Source: Panonychus citri (lineage: Eukaryota; Arthropoda; Arachnida; Trombidiformes; Tetranychidae). From it: a DNA stretch of 64,000 nucleotides. Under the pieces are notes generated by a model. It was not told the origin of the DNA and did no database searches. It saw only the letters and a list, made by a program, of their open reading frames with translations. Position 1 is the first letter of the stretch, and every line of letters begins with the position of its first letter. Below, piece after piece: positions 49,201-58,144 of this stretch. The stretch covers positions 682,001-746,000 of the forward strand of contig NW_026515428.1 in the NCBI RefSeq assembly GCF_014898815.1, read 5' to 3'. The position numbers and the translations under genes are program-made.

Positions 49201-51351
49201 CCTTTCATCATTAGGATTCAATCAATAAAAAAGGGACATTATTTCACATCCTTCAACTCCCACCCCCATTCCCACTCCCACCTTCCCTCTTCCACCACCG
49301 AGAAGGACTCAAGTTGTTTTATTTATTTTCCTCAATGAAAAAACTAAAAGATTTTCATTGATTTCTCCCCTTAGCATTTGATTGTTTGTCTAATCTTTAA
49401 AAACCACTTCAAACAGATTTACAATTAAATTAAGGGAAAAAAACAACAACAATCTAATTGAATTAATTTTTGATTGAGAGACAAACAAATTGTAAATTCT
49501 GTTCACAATTAATTTACCCAAACAATCATAAACGTTTATATCAGAAACCAACAACTTTCTTGGCTCTCGATTCTACAGAATAGAGAGAGAGAAAGCAGAA
49601 AATAAAATCAATTTATCTAATTAACATTCATCAATTGTAATGACTTAATCAAATGGTTATCATTGTTTACAGTTACGATTTTGCTTCTTCAATAATTTAA
49701 TTGATGATTTACTGATTACAGATCCACCGAAACCACCAAAAATTCAATCAACCACCGTAACCTTTTCATCAATCACCTTGGAATGGATTGTTGAATCTGA
49801 AGAAAACCAGATCACAGGTAAAAAAAGAATTGATTTTTTTTCTTCTACCGAAAAATTGTTATTCTAAAATCAGCTGATCAAATTTTCCATTTATCTAAAG
49901 GGTTCATCATACGAGGGTCTTCATCCAAAAACGATGTATTCGAAAAGCGAGTCACCTCAGGTCATTATAATCATACTCTTCATGGTTTATTCTGTGGTAC
50001 CTATTATGAGATAACAATAAGAGCATTTAATTCAATCGGTGTCGGCGATTCAACGGAACCAGTTAAGGTGAAAACAAGTGGATCAGGTAATCATTATGAT
50101 TCTCATTTGAAGATTAGAACAATTAACTGAATCGATTTTCAAATTATCTCTCAATTCCAATTGCAAATCCAAATTCTCAAGTTCCAATTGCTCCGGTCAA
50201 GGAAAACTTCATCTCGTTTACTAATGCAACTTCAATTGAAGTTGATTTAACTTCGTGGAAATCGAGTGGATGTACAATTAAACATTTCTCGATAAAATAT
50301 AAAACCCAGAAGGAGAAAATGTGGACAATTGTTTCCAATATGATTCTAATGGGCAAGAAGACGATCTGGATCGATGGGCTTCACCCGCAAACTTGGTATC
50401 ATCTTAAATCGACCGCATTTTCCGATGCCGGATCAACGGATGCCGTTTATGGCCTAATGACCAATCCATTCCTGGAAAAAGGTAAAAGATAAAAGATAAA
50501 AAAATCCATTAATTGAAGATAAAACATTGTATTATAATCTCCTGTTAATCGTATCCTGTTTTCTAATCCTAATCCCAGAGAGACCGCTACTACCTCTAAC
50601 ATACAATCAATCATATTATCAAGTATTTTTTGAACTCGAAATCCTTTTACCGTTAATCTTATCATTAATGGTCGTTGTTGCGGTAATTGTGTTAATCTGT
50701 ATCATGATGAACAAACGGATTCCAGATCAATCTTTATATTCAAGTAAATACTCAACTTGTTGTTTAGTAAATTGTTATCATTTGATTTTTTTAATTGATT
50801 CTCTTGTTCTTGTCCTTTAGGATCACCTGAAATTAACGGTAAATTGGGCTCCAGTCCAATGGTCAATATAACACCAAATAAATTGGTTCTTAATGATGAG
50901 ATGAATTTAAATGATTTTGAAAAAACTCGAGCCAAACAATTAATTCCTGGTCAAGATAATCAATCGTTAATTGTTTACCCATCACCTTATGCATCCGTCC
51001 AAATAAATGGAAATGGTAGTGGTATAATTAGTGATCCAATGGTACAACAATTAATTAATCACCATCAGCATCATCACCATCATCAATCAACCTCAACTCT
51101 TAAAGTTAATAATCATCTTAATAGTAATCAGTTAATCATTAATGAGGAAACTCCTTATGCAACAGTTAAAAGGACACCAAGACATTGTAAATCTGATCGT
51201 AATCTTTATGATTATCCAGGTAATTAAATTTAATTCACAATTTAAGAGCTTAAATTGTTTCAACTAATTGATTCTCTTTTGTTTTTCTTATTTCCTTTTT
51301 CCAGTTCCTCTTAATAAATCAAATGTTCATCCAATGTACTCAAATGATTAA
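19347..51351 (+). CDS. Dscam: Dscam-like Ig/fibronectin III adhesion receptor, 17-exon model
   Basis: Exons: 19347-19461, 24392-24799, 29627-29788, 30433-30729, 34934-35053, 36360-36530, 36622-36766, 36937-37085, 42165-42473, 43045-43115, 45351-45588, 49722-49817, 49901-50086, 50182-50481, 50579-50743, 50821-51219, 51305-51351. All junctions are GT-AG and phase-compatible, giving 3378 nt (1125 aa). Order: signal peptide, five Ig domains, four FNIII domains, one transmembrane helix, ~150-residue tail. The Ig blocks follow Dscam Ig6-Ig9 wording closely (GNPLPQITWKLDGFPL, KGDPPFHIEWLKDG, DRRDSALYSCHASN). Classical Dscam has ten Ig and six FNIII domains with one Ig between FN4 and FN5. This gene lacks that Ig and the N-terminal Igs, as in shortened Dscam genes described from chelicerates. 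Exons hidden in the 4-5 kb introns, or an alternative first exon, remain possible. Confidence 0.85.
19462..24391 (+). other. Dscam-like intron 1 (4.9 kb)
   Basis: AT-rich, with a CT tract at 20325-20361, many GAT/ATC runs and repeated GAACTTTTTT words. I searched for Ig signatures (Cys...Trp...DxGxYxC) and found none, but alternative exons cannot be excluded by eye. Confidence 0.5.
24392..24799 (+). CDS. Dscam: Dscam-like exon 2: complete Ig domain plus first half of the next
   Basis: Starts EDPPIFLEVFTEKDV after a CT-rich acceptor. The first Ig has SVSLKC, ITWKLDGFPL and GGTYSCTASSE. The second begins GPPFVRSMANLTLV with LIVKCPVGGFPI and FWEK, cut in phase 1 at a GTGAGC donor. This resembles Dscam Ig6 and the 5' half of Ig7. 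In insect Dscam1, Ig7 is split at this point by the exon 9 alternative cluster. Confidence 0.85.
24800..29626 (+). other. Dscam-like intron 2 (4.8 kb)
   Basis: Contains a CT tract at 25362-25407 and many CATGAT palindromic words. In insects this position hosts mutually exclusive Ig7 half-exons. I found no second copy of the half-Ig pattern here, and the frames near 27139-27414 and 26840-27154 show no Ig signature. Confidence 0.5.
29627..29788 (+). CDS. Dscam: Dscam-like exon 3: second half of Ig domain 2
   Basis: Completes WEK to WEKNGKRLP across the junction. It continues with NGTLIVSDITKESDEGYYSC and ends IQG. Only one version of this half-domain is seen, so the Ig7-type choice of exons looks absent. 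Confidence 0.85.
30433..30729 (+). CDS. Dscam: Dscam-like exon 4: Ig domain 3
   Basis: Single-exon Ig: VAPKVDQFVLPVDIQMGQRL, SISCTV, KGDPPFHIEWLKDGE and HRGNYTCLATNAVGQ, phase 1 at both ends. Closest by eye to Dscam Ig8 (KGDPP-I-WLKDG). Confidence 0.88.
30730..34933 (+). other. Dscam-like intron 4 (4.2 kb)
   Basis: No coding segment with an Ig signature. Contains GA tracts near 34102-34125 and abundant ATCATGAT words. Confidence 0.5.
34934..36530 (+). CDS. Dscam: Dscam-like exons 5-6: Ig domain 4
   Basis: Exons 34934-35053 and 36360-36530. Reads APPQWIYEPGDI, SNCQASGFPTPSIIWKKAQ, then NGTTSYKTIV and SDSGLYLCQASNGVGSELSK. The intron splits the domain after the WKKA motif in phase 1, and the wording matches Dscam Ig9 (PPRW-EP, WKKA, YLC-A-NGIGS). 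The 1.3-kb intron contains a GA tract at 35560-35645. Confidence 0.86.
35560..35645. repeat. (GA)n microsatellite
   Basis: About 86 bp of GA with one ATAG interruption near 35597, in Dscam-like intron 5. Confidence 0.95.
36622..37085 (+). CDS. Dscam: Dscam-like exons 7-8: Ig domain 5
   Basis: Exons 36622-36766 and 36937-37085, joined in phase 2. Carries SKLSCEAYGEKPITIQWRKD, DPKRVILKDRI, SSELTIMDIDRRDSALYSC and NGYGKDETRIQLVVRG. The ERSDSAL/DRRDSAL and D-ASI/ETRIQLVV blocks are characteristic of the last Ig before the FNIII repeats in Dscam. Confidence 0.86.
37086..42164 (+). other. Dscam-like intron 8 (5.1 kb)
   Basis: Largest intron of the model. CT tracts at 38214-38272 and elsewhere, GA at 40090-40117, and many CATGAT and GAACTTTTTT words. 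No further Ig or FNIII exon recognised. Confidence 0.5.
38214..38272. repeat. (CT)n microsatellite
   Basis: Uninterrupted CT array of about 59 bp within Dscam-like intron 8. Confidence 0.95.
42165..42473 (+). CDS. Dscam: Dscam-like exon 9: FNIII domain 1
   Basis: Complete FNIII in one exon: ESPDPPNDIKTTEV, VKITWSPPFSGNSPIQRYHI, NDLVPLTNYTICLTAINEIG. Conserved W, the P-Y/NY-I core and the terminal NEIG turn are all present. Phase 1 at both ends. Read-through past the GTAACA donor produces a false frame to 42517. Confidence 0.88.
43045..45588 (+). CDS. Dscam: Dscam-like exons 10-11: FNIII domain 2
   Basis: Exons 43045-43115 (VPNKPPEHLKGYAISSREIR, VAWN, phase 0) and 45351-45588 (SPEARYSFGKIKGYYIGYRP to KTKYEIVVQAFNSKGPG). 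The join restores the B-C strand of the FNIII fold, with the Trp and the YEIVVQAFN block. The 2.2-kb intron has no other coding signal. Confidence 0.85.
45589..49721 (+). other. Dscam-like intron 11 (4.1 kb)
   Basis: CT tract at 46218-46253, purine-rich stretch at 45990-46085. No exon recognised. Confidence 0.5.
49722..50086 (+). CDS. Dscam: Dscam-like exons 12-13: FNIII domain 3
   Basis: Exons 49722-49817 (DPPKPPKIQSTTVTF, LEWIV) and 49901-50086 (GFIIRGSSSKN, LFCGTYYEITIRAFNSIGVG). The phase 1 join through GGTAAA is supported by the FNIII strand order. Confidence 0.83.
50182..50481 (+). CDS. Dscam: Dscam-like exon 14: FNIII domain 4 (membrane-proximal)
   Basis: VPIAPVKENFISFTNATSIE, LTSWKSSGCTIKHFSIKYK, IDGLHPQTWYHLKSTAFSDA. 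The GC-x-I-x-F-S-I-x-Y pattern is typical of the last FNIII of Dscam proteins. Phase 1 at both ends. Confidence 0.87.
50579..50743 (+). CDS. Dscam: Dscam-like exon 15: transmembrane segment
   Basis: ERPLLPLTYNQSYYQVFFEL leads into ILLPLILSLMVVVAVIVLIC and the stop-transfer MMNKRIPDQ. Phase 1 exon. Confidence 0.87.
50821..51351 (+). CDS. Dscam: Dscam-like exons 16-17: cytoplasmic tail
   Basis: Exon 50821-51219 and terminal exon 51305-51351 (VPLNKSNVHPMYSND, TAA). The tail carries SPYASV and TPYATV, two S/T-x-Y-x-x-V motifs of ITIM/ITSM type, plus NLYDYP and a His-rich run (HHQHHHHHQ). PYAT is also a recurring motif in Dscam tails, which supports the assignment. The tail is short compared with full-length Dscam. 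Confidence 0.85.
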
Positions 51352-51650
51352 CTAATTGTTGTTAAGGTAGAAAGGTGATAATCAATGTGCCAATGATAAT
51401 CTATCATGTTAATTGTAATTAGTTAACGAGACAATCAAAACAACAAATTATATATGAATAAAAATCACAATGAGCTTCCGACAATTAATCTAATTGTCTT
51501 GTGTATTCTAATTGGAACCTAAATTGTGTAAATATAATTGCATCAGATTCAAGTGGAATTAAAAAAATTTAAATTTCTGTCTAATTAAATTAATTATCTT
51601 TTACTTGATTGGATTTCATATTAATAGGATAATTTTAAATCTTGATAAAA
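51352..51650 (+). promoter_or_regulatory. 3' UTR and poly(A) signal of the Dscam-like gene
   Basis: AATAAA at 51457-51462, about 105 bases after the stop, is a plausible poly(A) signal. The segment 51357-51504 around it recurs in inverted orientation at 53908-54055. Confidence 0.6.
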
Positions 51651-53907
51651 TCCTCTCACTCTCCTCTCCTCTCACTCTCCCTCTCACTCTCCCTCTCACT
51701 CTCCTCTCCTCTCCTCACTCTCCCTCTCACTCTCCCTCTCACTCTGTCTCACTCTGTCTCTCCCTCTCACTCTCCCTCTCACTCTCCCTCTCACTCTCCC
51801 TCTCACTCTCCCTCTCACTCTCCCTTTCACTCTCCCTCTTCTTCTCTCTCTCACTCTCCCTCTCACTCTGTCTCTCACTCTGTCTCTCACTCTCACTCTT
51901 CTTCTCACTCTCCCTCTCACTCTGTCTCTCACTCTGTCTCTCACTCTGTCTCTCACTCTCACTCTCCCTCTTCCTCCTCTTCCTCTTCCTCTTCCTCTTC
52001 CTCTCCCTCTCACTCTCCCTCTTCCTCTCCCTCTCACTCTCCCTCTCCCTCTCACTCTTCCTCTCCCTCTTCCTCTCACTTTCCTTATCCCTCTCACTCT
52101 CCCTCTTCTTCTCCCTCTTCCTCTCCCTCTCCCTCTTCTTCTCCCTCTTCCTTTTCCTCTTCCTCTCCCTCTCACTCTTCTTCTCACTCTCCCTCTTCCT
52201 CTCCCTCTCACTCTCCCTCTCACTCTCCCTCTCACTCTCCCTCTCCCTCTTCCTCTCCCTCTCCCTCTCACTCTGTCTCTCACTCTGTCTCTCACTTTCA
52301 CTCTCCCTCTTCTTCTCCCTCTTCTTCCTCTCACTTCCTCTTCCTCTCCCTCTTCCTCTCCCTTTCACTCTTCCTCTCTCTCTAGCTCTCCCTCTTCTTC
52401 TCCCTCTTCCTCTCCCTCTCACTTTCCCTCTCGCTCTTACTTTCTTTTCTTCTCCCTCTTCCTCTTCCTCTTCCTCTTCCTCTCCCTCTTCTTCTCCCTC
52501 TTCCTCTTCCTCTTCCTCTTCCTCTCACTCTCCCTCTTCCTCTCCCTCTCCCTCTTCCTCTCCCTCTCACTTTCCTTATCCCTCTCACTCTCCCTCTTCT
52601 TCTCCCTCTTCCTCTCCCTCTCACTCTTCTTCTCACTCTCCCTCTCACTCTGTCTCTCACTCTGTCTCTCCCGCTTCCTCTCCCTCTTCCTCTCCCTCTT
52701 CTTCTCCCTCTTCTTCCTCTCACTTTCCCTTTCACTCTCACTCTTCCTCTCTCTCTCTAGCTCTCCCTCTTCTTCTCACTCTCCCTCTCACTCTGTCTCT
52801 CACTCTGTCTCTCCCGCTTCCTCTCCCTCTTCCTCTCCCTCTTCTTCTCCCTCTTCTTCCTCTCACTTTCCCTTTCACTCTCACTCTTCCTCTCTCTCTT
52901 TCTCTCCCTCTGTCTCTCACTCTCCCTCTTCTTCTCCCTCTTTCTCTCCCTCTTCCTCTCCCTCTCCCTCTCACTCTTCTTCTCCCTCTTCCTCTCCCTC
53001 TAACTCTCCCTTTCACTCTCACTCTTCCTCTCTCTAGCTCTCCCTCTTCTTCTCCCTCTTCTTCTCCCTCTTCCTCTCCCTCTCACTTTCCTTATCCCTC
53101 TCACTCTCCCTGTTCTTCTCCCTCTTCCTCTCCCTCTCACTTTCCCTCTCGCTCTTACTTTCTTTTCTTCTCCCTCTTCCTCTCCCTCTCCCTCTTTCTC
53201 TCCCTCTCACTCTGTCTCTCACTCTCCCTCTCCCTCTTCCTCTCCCTCTTTCTCTCTCTTCCTCTCACTCTGTCTCTCACTCTCCCTCTTCTTCTCCCTC
53301 TTTCTCTCCCTCTTCCTCTCCCTCTCACTCTTCCTCTCCCTCTCCCTCTCCCTCTTCTTCTCCCTCTCACTCTGTCTCTCACTCTCCCTCTCCCTCTTCC
53401 TCTCCCTCTCACTCTTCTTCTTCCTCTTCCTCTCCCTCTTCTTCTCCCTCTTCCTCTCCCTCTCCCTCTTCTTCTCCCTCTTCCTTTTCCTCTCCCTCTC
53501 ACTCTGTCTCTCCCGCTTCCTCTCCCGCTTCCTCTCCCTCTTCCTCTCCCTCTTCTTCTCCCTCTTCTTCCTCTCACTTTCCCTTTCACTCTCACTCTTC
53601 CTCTCTCTCTAGCTCTCCCTCTCCCTCTCACTCTCCCTCTCACTCTCCCTCTCACTCTCCCTCTCACTCTCCCTCTCACTCTCCCTCTCACTCTGTCTCT
53701 CACTCTCCCTCTCCCTCTTCCTCTCCCTCTTTCTCTCTCTTCCTCTCACTCTGTCTCTCACTCTCACTCTCCCTCTTCCTCTTCTTCTCCCTCTTCCTCT
53801 CCCTCTCACTCTCCCTCTTCCTCTCCCTCTCACTCTCACTCTCCCTCTCCCTCTTCCTCTCCCTCTCCCTCTTCCTCTCCCTCTCACTTCCTCTTCTTCT
53901 CCCTCTC
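51651..53907 (+). repeat. 2.26-kb homopyrimidine satellite
   Basis: Almost pure C/T on the plus strand, built of CTCTCC, CTCACT, CTCTTC and CTCTGT words in higher-order blocks; A occurs only in CTCACT-type units. All frames stay open, giving Ser/Leu/Pro-rich readings on plus and Arg/Glu/Gly-rich readings on minus, which are repeat artefacts and not proteins. Homopurine-homopyrimidine DNA of this length is expected to be able to form triplex (H-DNA) structures. Confidence 0.95.
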
Positions 53908-54055
53908 ACACAAGACAATTAGATTAATTGTCGGAAGCTCATAGTGATTTTTATTTATATATAATTATTTGTTTTGATTGTCTCGTTAACTAATTACAAT
54001 TGACATGATAGATTATCATTGGCACATTGATTATCACCTTTCTACCTTAACAACA
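53908..54055 (-). repeat. inverted copy of the Dscam 3' UTR segment
   Basis: 148 bases that match the reverse complement of 51357-51504 with a handful of changes. It sits exactly between the pyrimidine tract (51651-53907) and the purine tract (54056-55763), so it marks the turning point of a large inverted structure. Confidence 0.93.
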
Positions 54056-55763
54056 GAGAAAGAGGGAGAGGAAGAGGAGGAAGGAAGAGTGGTGAAGAAG
54101 AAGTGAGGAGGAAGTGGTGAAGGAGGAGAGTGAGGAGAGAAAGTGAGGAGGAGAGTGAGGAGGAGAGTGAGAGGAGGAGGAGGTGAGGAGGTGAGGAGAG
54201 GAGGAGAGGAGGAGGAGGTGAGGAGGAGGAGGAGGAGTGAGGAGTGAGGAGGAGGAAGAGTGAGGTGAGAGTGAGAGGAGGTGAGAGAGGAAGAGAGAGA
54301 GAGGAGAGGAGAGGAGAAGAGAGAGAAAGAGATGAGGGAGGAAGAGAAGGAGAGGAGGAGGAAGAGGAGGGAGGAGTGAGGAGGAGGAGGAGGAAGAGGA
54401 GGTGAGAGGAAGAGAGGAGAGGAGTGAGGAGAGTGAGGAGAAGAGAGGGAGGAGGAGGAGGTGAGGAGACAGAGTGAGGAGGAGAGAGGAAGGATGAGGA
54501 GAGAGAGAAGAGGAGAGAGGAGGTGAGGAGGAGGTGGTGAGGAGGTGAGAGGAGAGGAGGAAGAGTGAGGAGAGGAGGGAGAGAGGAGTGAGTGAGGAGG
54601 AGGAGGAGTGAGAGGAGGTGAGGAGTGAGGAGGTGAAGGAGAGGAGGTGAGGAGTGAGACAGGAGAGACAGGTGAGGAGACAGAGGAGACAGGTGAGGAC
54701 AGGTGAGGAGAGGTGAGACAGGTGAGACAGGTGAGGAGGAGGAGAGGAGAAGAGGGAGGTGAAGAGGTGAGGAGGAGGGAGGAAGGTGGTGAGAGGAAGT
54801 GAGGAGGAGGTGAGGAGGAGGTGACAGGTGAGGAGGAGGTGAGAGGAGAGTGAGGAGGAGGTGAGGAGGAGGTGAGAGAGGAGGTGAGGAGGAGGAGGAG
54901 GAGGTGAGGAGGAGTGAGTGAGGAGGTGAGGAGGAGGAGTGAGAGGAGGTGAGGAAGAGTGAGGAGGTGAGAGGAGAGGATGGTGAAGGAGAGAGAAGAG
55001 GGAGGAGGAAAGAGAGGTGAGGAGAGAAGAGAGGAGGAAGAGGAGGAGGTGAGGAGGAGGAGGAAGAGGAGTGAGGAGGAGGAGAGAGGAAGAGAGGTGA
55101 GGTGAGAAGAGGTGAGGAGGAGAGAGGAGAGAGGAGAGAGAAGAGGAGAGGAGGATGAGAGACAGATGAGAGAGAGGAGGAAGAAGAGTGAGAGGAGAGA
55201 GAGAGGAGAGAAGAGGAGGAGCTGAGAGGAAGAGTGAGTGAGGAGAGTTGAGGAGAGGAAGAGGAGAAGAAGAGTGAGAGGAGAGGAGAGGAGAGGAGAG
55301 GAGAGGAGTGAGGTGAGGAGGAGGAGAGTGAGGAGGAGGTGAGGTGAGGGAGGTGAGGTGAGAGGAGGTGAAGGGAGGTGAGGCAGAGGGCGAGAGAAGA
55401 AGGAGAGTGAAAGTGAGAGACAGAGTAAGAGACAGAGTCAGAGACAGAGTGAGAGACAGAGTGAGAGACAGAGTGAGAGACAGAGTGAGAGACAGAGTGA
55501 GAGACAGAGTGAGAGACAGAGTGAGAGGGAGAGGAAGAGGGAGTAGGAGGGAGGTAAGAGGAGTGAGGAGGTGAGGCAGGAGGAAGGTGAGAGGAGGTGA
55601 GAGGAGGAGATGTGGAAGAGGAGGTGAGACAGAGGAGGAGGTGAGAATGAGTGAGAGGAGGGAGTTGAGAGGAGGTGAGAGGAAGAAGGAGAGGAAGAGT
55701 GAGACGGAGAGTGAGAGGAAGAGTGAGAGGAAGAGTGAGACGGAGAGTGAGAGACAGTGATAG
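54056..55763 (-). repeat. 1.7-kb homopurine satellite
   Basis: Almost pure A/G with T in GTGAGG units, i.e. the strand complement of the 51651-53907 satellite. From 55400 it is regular (GAGACAGAGT repeated). Before that it is irregular with many GGAGGA runs, which could be sequence divergence or base-calling errors in long reads. Confidence 0.93.
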
Positions 55764-55777
55764 AGGGAGAATCGATC

Positions 55778-56992
55778 ACTGAATCGATTTTCAAATTATC
55801 TCTCAATTCCAATTGCAAATCCAAATTCTCAAGTTCCAATTGCTCCGGTCAAGGAAAACTTCATCTCGTTTACTAATGCAACTTCAATTGAAGTTGATTT
55901 AACTTCGTGGAAATCGAGTGGATGTACAATTAAACATTTCTCGATAAAATATAAAACCCAGAAGGAGAAAATGTGGACAATTGTTTCCAATATGATTCTA
56001 ATGGGCAAGAAGACGATCTGGATCGATGGGCTTCACCCGCAAACTTGGTATCATCTTAAATCGACCGCATTTTCCGATGCCGGATCAACGGATGCCGTTT
56101 ATGGCCTAATGACCAATCCATTCCTGGAAAAAGGTAAAAGATAAAAGATAAAAAATCCATTAATTGAAGATAAAACATTGTATTATAATCTCCTGTTAAT
56201 CGTATCCTGTTTTCTAATCCTAATCCCAGAGAGACCGCTACTACCTCTAACATACAATCAATCATATTATCAAGTATTTTTTGAACTCGAAATCCTTTTA
56301 CCGTTAATCTTATCATTAATGGTCGTTGTTGCGGTAATTGTGTTAATCTGTATCATGATGAACAAACGGATTCCAGATCAATCTTTATATTCAAGTAAAT
56401 ACTCAACTTGTTGTTTAGTAAATTGTTATCATTTGATTTTTTTAATTGATTCTCTTGTTCTTGTCCTTTAGGATCACCTGAAATTAACGGTAAATTGGGC
56501 TCCAGTCCAATGGTCAATATAACACCAAATAAATTGGTTCTTAATGATGAGATGAATTTAAATGATTTTGAAAAAACTCGAGCCAAACAATTAATTCCTG
56601 GTCAAGATAATCAATCGTTAATTGTTTACCCATCACCTTATGCATCCGTCCAAATAAATGGAAATGGTAGTGGTATAATTAGTGATCCAATGGTACAACA
56701 ATTAATTAATCACCATCAGCATCATCACCATCATCAATCAACCTCAACTCTTAAAGTTAATAATCATCTTAATAGTAATCAGTTAATCATTAATGAGGAA
56801 ACTCCTTATGCAACAGTTAAAAGGACACCAAGACATTGTAAATCTGATCGTAATCTTTATGATTATCCAGGTAATTAAATTTAATTCACAATTTAAGAGC
56901 TTAAATTGTTCCAACTAATTGATTCTCTTTTGTTTTTCTTATTTCCTTTTTCCAGTTCCTCTTAATAAATCAAATGTTCATCCAATGTACTC
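55778..56992 (+). pseudogene. Dscam: direct duplicate of the last four Dscam exons, truncated at the 3' end
   Basis: Near-identical to 50126-51341: FNIII exon (about 55834-56133), transmembrane exon (about 56230-56394), tail exon (about 56472-56870) and the start of the last exon (from 56956). The copy stops inside the last codons, after MYS, and lacks the stop, so the frame runs into the CT satellite to 57911 and would add roughly 300 Ser/Leu/Pro/Phe-rich residues. Upstream exons are absent. If this were spliced to the real gene it would act as an alternative 3' end; otherwise it is a pseudogene fragment or an assembly duplicate. Confidence 0.88.
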
Positions 56993-57898
56993 TCTCTCAC
57001 TCTGTCTCTCTCACTCTCCGTCTTTTTCTCCCTCTCACTCTCCCTCTCACTCTCCCTCTCACTCTCCCTTTCACTCTCTCTCACTCTCCCTCTCACTCTT
57101 CCTCTCACTCTTCCTCTCACTCGTTCTCTCACTCTCACTCTCCCTTTTCTTCTCCCTCTCCCGCTCACTCTCACTCTCTCTCTCACTCTCCATCTCACTC
57201 TCCCTCTCTCACTGTCCCTTTTCTTCTCCCTCTTCCTCTCCCTCTCACTCTCAGTCTCTCACTCTCCCTCTTCCTCTCCTTCTCCCTCTTCCTTTTCCTC
57301 TTCCTCCCTCTCACTCTCCCTCTCACTCTCCTCTCCTCTCACTCTCCCTCTCACTCTCCCTCTCACTCTCCCTCTCACTCTCTCTCTTCCTCTTTCTCTC
57401 ACTCTCCCTCTCACTCTCCCTCTCACTCTCTCTTTCTTCCTCTTTCTCTCACTCTCCTTCTCATTTACCTCTTTCTCTTTCATTCTTCCTCTCTCACGCT
57501 CCCTCTCACTCTCACTCTCTCACTCTTCCTCGTTCTCTTTCTCTTTCTTTTTTCTGCTCTCCGTTCTTTCTCTTTCTCCCAATCGATCTCTCTCTGTCAT
57601 TCCCCTCTCGCTCACACTTTGTCTCTCTCACTCTTTTTTTCCTTTCTCCCTATCACACTCTTTCTTTCACTCTTCCTCTCGCTTCTCCTTTCACTATTTC
57701 TCTCACTCTTTCTCTCACTCTTCCTCTCACTCTTCCTCTCACTCTTCATCTCACTCTTCCTCTCCTCTCCCTTTCCTCTAACGATCACTATCCTCTCGCT
57801 GTCTCTGGCACTTCCTTCTCCTCTCCTCTTCCCCTCACTCTCCTCTCCTCTCCTCTTTCTGTCCTTTTCTTCTTCTCCCTCTCCCTCTCCCTCTCCCT
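56993..57898 (+). repeat. homopyrimidine satellite, block 2
   Basis: CTCTCC/CTCACT repeats with more interruptions than block 1 (for example CAATCGATC near 57580). The segment from about 57420 to 57980 recurs about 1.6 kb downstream (59010-59590). Confidence 0.9.
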
Positions 57899-57980
57899 AA
57901 ACAATTTTTAAATCATGTTCTTAATTGTGATCGGACAATCGGAAAATAAGATTTATAAATTAATTCGATTTATCACTCTC
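57899..57980 (+). repeat. 82-bp non-satellite direct repeat, copy 1
   Basis: AAACAATTTTTAAATCATG onward to TTTATCACTCTCTC, identical to 59507-59588 at an offset of 1608 bases. Shows that satellite plus island duplicated as a unit. Confidence 0.93.
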
Positions 57981-58138
57981 TCTCTCACTCTCCCTCTCAC
58001 TCTCTTTCTCACTCTCCTTCTCATTTACCTCTTTCTCTTTCATTCTTTCTATCTCACGCTCCCTCTAAATCTCCATGTCCTTCTCCCCTCACCCTTCGTC
58101 CCTCTCACACTCAACCTCTCTCTCACTCTCCCTCTCAC
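57981..58138 (+). repeat. homopyrimidine satellite, block 3
   Basis: CT-rich block interrupted by a few A/G bases, ending at the edge of the MITE-like element at 58145. Confidence 0.85.
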
Positions 58139-58144
58139 GGTTCG

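Larger units (their letters stand above)
50126..51341 (+). repeat. source copy of the duplicated Dscam 3' segment
   Basis: This 1.2-kb stretch (last four exons plus introns) is repeated at 55778-56992 with only a few differences, for example a one-base A-run change in the intron after 50481 and one T/C change in the last intron. Confidence 0.95.

Noticed and set aside
51605..53944. 779-codon Ser/Leu/Pro open frame and the Arg/Glu-rich minus-strand frames in the same region
   Set aside because: C/T-only DNA rarely contains stop codons in any frame, and all frames are open. The composition simply mirrors the satellite, so there is no gene evidence.
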